Source: Nitrospira sp.
GTDB taxonomy: Bacteria > Nitrospirota > Thermodesulfovibrionia > Thermodesulfovibrionales > SM23-35
DNA length: 25,660 nucleotides
Assembly (NCBI GenBank): GCA_016873575.1
Contig: VGWY01000007.1
Coordinates: 1-25,660 of the forward strand
Direction: 5' to 3'
The notes below the pieces were generated by a model. The model was not told the DNA's origin, searched no databases, and worked only from the letters and a program-made list of their open reading frames with translations. Shown here in pieces: positions 20,791 to 25,660 of this stretch (the first letter of the stretch is position 1; every line of letters starts with the position of its first letter). A program made the position numbers and the translations under genes.

Positions 20791-21839
20791 ACCCTGTCCT
20801 CACTCTCTTTTATCAGTTCATTGAGGGTCTCTTTCAGGCTTATACCGGCCATACACGTACGGGTACACCTGCCACACCCTGTACAGAAAAACCGTGAAAA
20901 TCTATCAACAGGATACCTGAATTTACGGTAATACCTGTGCCTCTGTCTTGCAGATCGCTCTTTCCTGAAATTTATACCTCCGGCTACTCTGGCGAATGGC
21001 TCAAGCTGACAGGAATCCCAGACGCGATACCTGACTCCCCTCTTCAGGTTCAGTTCAAGTTCATCTCTTATATCAAAACAGTAGCACGTGGGACATACAT
21101 TCGTGCAGTTTCCGCATGAGAGGCATCGTTCTTCAAGGGCTTTCCATACGCGTGCCCTGAATGACATGTCGAACAGTTCCGGCATGTATCTGCGTTCTAT
21201 GGAAACTTCGTTGCTAAATATCTTGCTCTTGGTATCACGCAATCTTTTAAGCTCTTTTATATGCGACGTATCAGCTTTTTCAAAAGATTCTGTTGTATCA
21301 ACAATTTCATCTCCTGTCTGGGTATTCACATGGACAATAAAATAATCGCCTAAATCGGTAAAGAAAAGGTCATATCCACCGCTCGGAAAGCTTGCATTGA
21401 CGAGGTGACAACTTGCATACTCATCGCAATATTCATTGCATTCCAATCCGATCAAAGTTATTTTGTTTTTACGCGTCAGATAATTGTAATCCTTGGGACG
21501 TTCAGAAAAGACCATATTCAGGCATTGGACTCCTGCAAGGTCACACGTATGGGCACCAAAGATTGTCATTGGTTCGTACTCAACAACAGGTTCAGCATGT
21601 GTTCCCTTAGCAATTTTGAATTCCAGCAGGGTTTCGCGTTGAGGCATAAAGAATTTTTTCAGCGGCAAGATAGTAGGAATATATTTGAGTGCAATTTCGC
21701 TGCCTGAAGAAACTTCTTCAAATGCAAAATTGTTATAGCCTTTTGATACGGGAGCAACCAGCTTCTGTATCTTCGAAAGTGTCGAGATAAAATCATGAAC
21801 CCTTTCTTTCTTCAGTATCACATATTGTAAATCTTCCAT
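20772..21839 (-). CDS. hydB: Hydrogenase beta subunit: iron-sulfur protein
   Basis: 355 aa. The C-terminal third has two ferredoxin-type [4Fe-4S] motifs: CLSCGNCTNVCPTCYCFD and FCTGCGRCTRTCMAGIS. The N-terminal part has the family's own pattern (FGAHTCDLAGVQCLNMVFSE, LIGLECNEYCDEYASCHL), seen in HydB and related AsrA-like 4Fe-4S proteins. It relays electrons between the FAD of HydG and the small subunit. A GAGGAAGAT ribosome site precedes the ATG, and the operon promoter lies about 100 bases upstream. It is the first gene of the four-gene hydrogenase operon. Confidence 0.93.
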   Translation of the reverse strand: MEDLQYVILKKERVHDFISTLSKIQKLVAPVSKGYNNFAFEEVSSGSEIALKYIPTILPLKKFFMPQRETLLEFKIAKGTHAEPVVEYEPMTIFGAHTCDLAGVQCLNMVFSERPKDYNYLTRKNKITLIGLECNEYCDEYASCHLVNASFPSGGYDLFFTDLGDYFIVHVNTQTGDEIVDTTESFEKADTSHIKELKRLRDTKSKIFSNEVSIERRYMPELFDMSFRARVWKALEERCLSCGNCTNVCPTCYCFDIRDELELNLKRGVRYRVWDSCQLEPFARVAGGINFRKERSARQRHRYYRKFRYPVDRFSRFFCTGCGRCTRTCMAGISLKETLNELIKESEDRVWKKWL

Positions 21840-21936
21840 ATCTTCCTCTTTAATTTTTGAACTATTTTACCTTTTTGAAAACAGTTTTGTAGTGTTTTCC
21901 TGTACATGATACGGCAAACAGTTACCGAGTCTTTTT

Positions 21937-21966
21937 AATATAAGAATTTGTATTTATGCACGTCAA
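21937..21966 (-). promoter_or_regulatory. Promoter of the hydrogenase operon
   Basis: TTGACG (21961-21966) and TATATT (21937-21942) with an 18-base spacer on the minus strand. The transcript would have a leader of about 90 bases. Two direct copies of AACTGTTT (21879-21886 and 21916-21923), 37 bases apart, lie in this leader and could be operator sites, but no matching regulator is known. Confidence 0.55.
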
Positions 21967-22048
21967 TAAAATTCCAACATGCTGTTACGGATAACCTTTG
22001 AGAAAAACTTACAGGCATGCAATATCTGACAGATGTTAGAATTAATGT

Positions 22049-23146
22049 ATGGGGCAGTGTAAGCTTTGTAAATCTATCTCGCGTTATATTTCAAACGAGC
22101 TTGAGGTATGTATTACATGTATTAGGGAAAGACCTGTGGATGCTATTCCAATTGCAATGGAGGCTCACAGGAGAAGTAGGTCGGCTTTTAAACTTCCTGA
22201 AAGTCCACCCAAAGACCAACAGGGTATTCCATGTAATATCTGCGTGAATGAATGCAGGATCCCAGAAAATGGAATAGGATACTGTGGACTAAGGAAAAAT
22301 GTCGAAGGAAAGCTCACAGGAGTATCTTCTGAAGAAGGGAAGCTCTCGTGGTATTATGATCCACTTCCAACAAATTGTGTTGGAGACTGGGTATGCCCTG
22401 GTGGAACCGGGGCAAGCTATCCAGAATATGCTTATTCTCCAGGCCCTGAGTATGGATATAAAAACCTTGCGGTATTTTTCCATGCATGTTCTTTTAACTG
22501 TCTTTATTGCCAGAACTGGCACTTCAGAAAGGATACCCTGAAGCCTCGTACAACCTCTGTTTATAAACTCGTTGCAGATGTTGATAAAAAGACCTCCTGT
22601 ATCTGTTATTTTGGTGGTGATCCAACACCACAGCTTCCATTTGCACTCAGAGCGTCAAGGCTTGCTCTTGATGAACGTAAGGGGAGAATCATCAGGATAT
22701 GCTGGGAGACAAATGGCTCCATGAATGAATCCCTTCTGGATAAGATGACAGATCTCTCCCTACTTTCTGGTGGTTGTATAAAGTTTGATCTCAAAGCATG
22801 GGACGAAAATCTCCATATTGCTCTCACAGGGATTACGAACAAAAGAACTCTGCAGAACTTTTTAAAGGTTTGTGAAAAGATAAAGGAAAGACCCATTCCT
22901 CCCCTTCTCATTGCAAGTACACTCCTTGTGGCAGGTTATATAGATGAGGATGAGATAAGAAACATTGCAAGATTTATCGCCTCAATAAACCCTGATATTC
23001 CTTATAGTCTACTTGCCTTCTATCCACATTTTTACATGTCTGACATACCTTTGACAAAAACGATAACGGCTGAAACATGTATGAGGGCTGCTCAGGAAGA
23101 AGGTCTCAGGAATGTAAGGATCGGAAATATTCACCTCCTTACATAG
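22049..23146 (+). CDS. Radical SAM protein (PFL-activase-like/AmmeMemoRadiSam-related), function unknown
   Basis: 365 aa. The radical SAM cluster is CSFNCLYC (C147, C151, C154), followed by QNW as in pyruvate formate-lyase activase-like enzymes. Three other Cys sets surround it: an N-terminal ribbon CKLC/CITC (C4, C7, C21, C24), CNICVNEC with C79 (C62, C65, C69, C79), and C110/C116 in DPLPTNCVGDWVCPGG. The SAM-site GGDPTPQ and ICWETNGSMN follow. This architecture is widespread in archaea and anaerobes without a known substrate. It is transcribed divergently from the hydrogenase operon and followed after 11 bases by a 49-codon Cys-rich gene. The ATG has only a weak ribosome site. It could modify a protein or peptide; that is inference. 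Confidence 0.9.
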   Translation: MGQCKLCKSISRYISNELEVCITCIRERPVDAIPIAMEAHRRSRSAFKLPESPPKDQQGIPCNICVNECRIPENGIGYCGLRKNVEGKLTGVSSEEGKLSWYYDPLPTNCVGDWVCPGGTGASYPEYAYSPGPEYGYKNLAVFFHACSFNCLYCQNWHFRKDTLKPRTTSVYKLVADVDKKTSCICYFGGDPTPQLPFALRASRLALDERKGRIIRICWETNGSMNESLLDKMTDLSLLSGGCIKFDLKAWDENLHIALTGITNKRTLQNFLKVCEKIKERPIPPLLIASTLLVAGYIDEDEIRNIARFIASINPDIPYSLLAFYPHFYMSDIPLTKTITAETCMRAAQEEGLRNVRIGNIHLLT

Positions 23147-23157
23147 ATTGATATTCG

Positions 23158-23307
23158 ATGAAGAATAAGCAAAAAATTAAACGACAAGGGAAAGAAAAGG
23201 ATTCCTTAAAAGAAACCCGGATCACCATATGTACTAATGTGGAATGCAAATTAAGGAAAGCTGGCTGTAAAGGTTTTGAAGGATGCCCTGGATATAAGGG
23301 GAAATAA
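23158..23307 (+). CDS. Small Cys-rich protein, 49 aa, behind the radical SAM gene
   Basis: A short complete reading frame from ATG (23158-23160) to TAA (23305-23307). The N-terminal half is lysine-rich and polar (MKNKQKIKRQGKEKDSLKE). The C-terminal half carries four cysteines in a compact pattern, C25-x4-C30-x6-C37-x5-C43 (ICTNVECKLRKAGC...GFEGCPGYKGK), typical of a small zinc or iron-sulfur fold. It lies 11 bases after the radical SAM stop on the same strand, so it is probably cotranscribed. It stops one base before the convergent methylglyoxal synthase gene. No clear Shine-Dalgarno is visible. The compositional contrast between the halves and the ordered Cys pattern argue for a real gene. 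Confidence 0.65.
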   Translation: MKNKQKIKRQGKEKDSLKETRITICTNVECKLRKAGCKGFEGCPGYKGK

Positions 23308-23308
23308 A

Positions 23309-23785
23309 TCAGGTGACATCCTTTCCTTTAAACCGTTCCTTATAAGCCTCATAATCAGTAATAAGTCGCTGGTATTCTTCAGACATCAATGGCGATGAGA
23401 TAATGAAATCAGCCGAGGCCCGATTGCAGGCTACAGGAATGTTCCAGACAACAGCAAGACGTAAGAGTGCTTTTACATCCGGGTCGTGCGGTTGCGGCTC
23501 AAGAGGATCCCAGAAAAAAATCATAAAATCAATATTTCCTTCTGCGATCTTCGCTCCTATTTGCTGGTCACCACCTAAAGGCCCACTTTGAAGCTTAATA
23601 ACCTCGACCCCGAGTGTCTGTTCAAGCAGTTTACCAGTTGTTCCTGTCGCATACAGTTTATGTTGTACCAAGAGATCTCTATTAAATCTTACCCATTCCA
23701 AAAGATCGCGCTTTTTATTGTCGTGTGCTATGAGGCCAATCCTCTTCTGAATACTCATTTCTAACTTTTTATAAGCCTTTTCCAT
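23309..23785 (-). CDS. mgsA: Methylglyoxal synthase
   Basis: Converts dihydroxyacetone phosphate to methylglyoxal and phosphate, a bypass of lower glycolysis used when phosphate is scarce or sugar phosphates accumulate. At 158 aa it is close to the family length. Motifs are RIGLIAHDNKKRDLLEWV, the phosphate-binding LYATGTTG, LQSGPLGGDQQIGAKIAEG (with the catalytic aspartate region), MIFFWDPLEPQPHDPDVKALLRLAVVWNIPVACNRASADFI, and a C-terminal helix. An AAGGAG ribosome site lies about 11 bases before the ATG. It is 57 bases downstream of the DUF4388-DnaJ-TPR gene and may be cotranscribed with it. The stop abuts the small Cys-rich gene on the other strand. Confidence 0.95.
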   Translation of the reverse strand: MEKAYKKLEMSIQKRIGLIAHDNKKRDLLEWVRFNRDLLVQHKLYATGTTGKLLEQTLGVEVIKLQSGPLGGDQQIGAKIAEGNIDFMIFFWDPLEPQPHDPDVKALLRLAVVWNIPVACNRASADFIISSPLMSEEYQRLITDYEAYKERFKGKDVT

Positions 23786-23843
23786 CTGAGGGTTTCTCCT
23801 TTCTTAAGAAGGCATTGTTATCCTTCAGATCAAACAATAGCTT

Positions 23844-25250
23844 TCAGATTTTAGGAAGATTTTGAATCTTCTGGAGAACCTCGGCTGCCCTGTCATTCGT
23901 TGGGTCAAATTTGATTGCCTTTTCTAAAGTACTTTTTGCCCTTAAGGTAAAGCCAAGCCTGAAAAAAATATTCCCCAGTTCTGCCAGATAATCGGCATTG
24001 GAGGGATCAATGCCAAGCGCCTTCTCGATTGCCCAGCCTGCCTCTTTGATCTTACCGAGCTTATTCAGAGTTAATCCATGATAGTAATGGTATTTTGCCA
24101 CAGAGCTGTCAAGAAAGACAGCCTGATTAAAAAGATCTGCTGCCTGAGCAAAATTATTTTTCTTATATTCGCTCACAGCCTCCTGGAATTTTGCCTTTGC
24201 ACGCTCAGCACTGGAAATAGTGCGTTCGGATTTCGGGGAAAGCTGACGGTCATATTCTCTTTTCTTTTCAGGATCAGAAAGAGCTTTGTATGCCTGGTTT
24301 ATGAATGTAAAAATTCTATTGAGCTTATCTTTGAGAGCACTCGACATAAGATAAGGATATCCGTCAGGATGAAATTCCTTGACTTCTCTATAGTATGCCT
24401 TTTTTATCTCATCTTGTGTTGCAGACTCTGTAAGGTCAAGAATTCCGTAATACCCCATCTTTTTATATTTGCTGTAAGTATCCTCGATCTTTTTGATAAC
24501 CTCCTGGGGTATCTCTGGGGCATCCTCACCTGCTCCCTTGCTTTCTGTTATTTCAATGATTCCTGTGTGGAAAAAGGCACAGATGGTCTTCATGGTCTGG
24601 AAAGAATCTACCAGTGAGATGGAAAGTATCTCCTGGATCGTTCGACTGCCATTTATGAAGGAAAGAATAGTCTTATCCGAATCGTCAAGTTGTATATCCT
24701 GCAATACATCCATAGGATCAGTGCGGTAGTTGGGTATTACATCCATAGATAGACAGATATTTCTTATATGTACAGGGCTATTTATTCTCTTTATTCCACG
24801 ATAGATGAGGTCAACAGGATTCAGTTTCATGGATATTACTTCCTCTGTAGGGATCGTGTTTTCTGTAAATACAAATTCACCATCCTCCCATTGAAAGAGG
24901 CTCATGATAATCTTGTCAACCTGATGCCTTGCTGCCCAGATAATATCTATTGGTTTCAGATAACCAAGTTCAACAAAAACCGCTGCTTGTGTTTTTCCTG
25001 TCCTCTTTGTGAGATCAACTGATTGATAATACTGGTCAACAGTGATTTTGCCAGATTTGAGCAGGATCTCTGCAAGACTGTCCTCTTCCTGATTGGATAT
25101 GGCGTATACAATATCCCCGTCTTTTATATATACCTTTTTCGAGATGGGATCATTTTTGATTTCGAGTATTCCTGTTTTTTTACTCCTCCGGATTTCGAGA
25201 AGATTATCGGAGAGTGAATACTCTTTTAAAGAACCTGTGTCCGGTATCAT
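23844..25250 (-). CDS. DUF4388-type / J-domain / TPR protein
   Basis: 468 aa with three parts. Residues 1 to about 235 match the DUF4388 style found in regulators of Myxococcota, deltaproteobacteria and Nitrospirota: LLEIRRSKKTGILEIKND, VYIKDGDIVYAIS, LAEILLKSGKIT, then a winged-helix-like DKTILSFINGSRTIQEILSIS. Residues 266-336 form a J domain (YGILDLTESATQDEIKKAYY, catalytic HPD at 294-296, FINQAYKALSDPEKKREYD), which stimulates a DnaK-type Hsp70. Residues 345-465 contain TPR-like repeats (AKFQEAVSEYKKNNFAQAADLFNQAV, YYHGLTLNKLGKIKEAGWAIEKAL, YLAELGNIFFRLGFTLRAKSTLEKAI). It is probably a cytoplasmic adaptor coupling Hsp70 to a client or signalling partner. Its ATG overlaps the stop of the rodZ remnant (ATGA). 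Confidence 0.9.
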   Translation of the reverse strand: MIPDTGSLKEYSLSDNLLEIRRSKKTGILEIKNDPISKKVYIKDGDIVYAISNQEEDSLAEILLKSGKITVDQYYQSVDLTKRTGKTQAAVFVELGYLKPIDIIWAARHQVDKIIMSLFQWEDGEFVFTENTIPTEEVISMKLNPVDLIYRGIKRINSPVHIRNICLSMDVIPNYRTDPMDVLQDIQLDDSDKTILSFINGSRTIQEILSISLVDSFQTMKTICAFFHTGIIEITESKGAGEDAPEIPQEVIKKIEDTYSKYKKMGYYGILDLTESATQDEIKKAYYREVKEFHPDGYPYLMSSALKDKLNRIFTFINQAYKALSDPEKKREYDRQLSPKSERTISSAERAKAKFQEAVSEYKKNNFAQAADLFNQAVFLDSSVAKYHYYHGLTLNKLGKIKEAGWAIEKALGIDPSNADYLAELGNIFFRLGFTLRAKSTLEKAIKFDPTNDRAAEVLQKIQNLPKI

Positions 25251-25465
25251 CTTGATTTCGGGCCCGGGAATTCCGGTCTGACAACCTGCCCCTCTGCACC
25301 AAGAGGACTGCTTTCCTTACCGTCAAATACCACTTTGATACCACCTGCGTTACCAATTTTCAGGGGAAAATTGTTCCTTGCAATCCACTTCGCAGATTCT
25401 CCTGTCTTCAGCAACATCTCTTTTAATTCCCCTCTTTCGTATTTATATTGAAAGAGAACTTTAAC
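25247..25465 (-). pseudogene. rodZ: C-terminal remnant of rodZ (DUF4115 domain), truncated by a repeat element
   Basis: The translated fragment (VLFQYKYERGELKEMLLKTGE..., PLKIGNAGGIKVVFDGKE, PLGAEGQVVRPEF) matches the end of the periplasmic DUF4115 domain of RodZ, the cell-shape protein that links MreB to the membrane. The N-terminal helix-turn-helix, the transmembrane helix and the first strands of DUF4115 are missing: upstream the frame runs straight into a dispersed inverted repeat (translation SQCLCASVVKV), with an AT-rich segment beyond. The open frame to 25525 has an ATG only inside the repeat-derived part; an internal ATG at 25415-25417 would give 56 residues. The stop overlaps the next gene in ATGA, which suggests an intact rodZ once led this operon. 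The rest of rodZ may lie beyond the window edge. Confidence 0.65.
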
Positions 25466-25613
25466 CACTGAGGCACAGAGACACTGAGAATAAGAACAAA
25501 TATTTCTTTTATTTATTACAAACAAAAAAAAACTTGAATATATTAATATTTTTTCCTTTTTTATGGCTTCTTTTTTTATATGTCAATCTCCGTGCCTCTG
25601 TGTCTCTGTGGTT
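25463..25613. repeat. Inverted-repeat element with 28-base arms
   Basis: The left arm (25463-25490) begins AACCACTGAGGCACAGAGAC. The right arm (25586-25613) ends GTCTCTGTGGTT. Reverse-complemented, the arms agree at about 23 of 28 positions. The 95 bases between them are very AT-rich, with A and T tracts and no gene. This is a MITE-like layout. A single related arm is at 8906-8927. The element ends where homology to RodZ stops, so it is the likely cause of the truncation. Confidence 0.7.
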
Positions 25614-25660
25614 ATTAGAATGCTTTTCAACTTTTTTACGAAAGAATCTTTAATTCTTTA
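25526..25660. other. AT-rich window end
   Basis: No start codon or complete gene is supported. On the minus strand a frame at the very end (translation RIKDSFVKKLKSILITTETQ, then RHGD and stop, ending near 25583) runs into the right repeat arm. It could be the broken tail of an upstream gene, but a stop codon at the window border leaves too little to judge. Confidence 0.3.

Overview
This window looks like a chromosomal segment from an anaerobic bacterium. Its nearest relatives are probably in the Nitrospirota (Thermodesulfovibrio-like) or the deltaproteobacterial lineages. The assignment rests on gene content: a group 3b-type NiFe hydrogenase, EtfA carrying a ferredoxin domain, a DUF4388-J-domain-TPR protein, and an archaeal/anaerobe-type radical SAM protein. 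Several dispersed-repeat families familiar from such genomes also point this way. No rRNA, tRNA or single-copy phylogenetic marker settles it. The DNA is moderately AT-rich, and most genes are on the minus strand in tight, overlapping operons.

Layout: 1-215 is a non-coding leader with a 23-bp tandem repeat. A UvrD/PcrA-type helicase (216-2204, +) follows. It converges on a minus-strand operon that reads response regulator (6516-7715) > valS (3751-6522) > putative beta-solenoid membrane protein (3269-3751) > nadC (2434-3267) > small SAP-like protein (2196-2378). Upstream lies nadE > small exported protein > rsmI (10673 down to 7815). A plus-strand accessory island (about 10.7-12.6 kb) holds a BrnT-like toxin-antitoxin pair, a large hairpin reminiscent of an integron attC site, and a zinc-finger pRiA4b-ORF3-like gene. 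Minus-strand operons then resume: etfB > etfA > fabD (15521 to 12613); small unknown protein > corA > DUF4412 protein (17814 to 15648); and hydB > hydG > hydD > hydA (21839 to 17882). A divergent radical SAM gene (22049-23146) is followed by a 49-codon Cys-rich gene. Methylglyoxal synthase, the DUF4388-DnaJ-TPR protein and a C-terminal remnant of rodZ close the window.

Functionally the window combines redox metabolism (NAD(P)-linked hydrogenase, ferredoxin-EtfAB, and two NAD biosynthesis genes, nadC and nadE) with housekeeping (valS, rsmI, fabD, uvrD, corA).

The most unusual aspect is repeat invasion of coding DNA. valS carries four separate in-frame repeat insertions: two GC-rich palindromic elements encoding PPxPPLxKGG-like peptides, a heptamer microsatellite, and a 14-bp tandem repeat inside its zinc-binding module. 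The helicase carries a further palindromic copy. valS also has no AUG, GUG or UUG from which a complete enzyme could start; an AUU codon is the best candidate. Several genes have a -10 box almost touching the start codon and no Shine-Dalgarno sequence, which suggests leaderless mRNAs.
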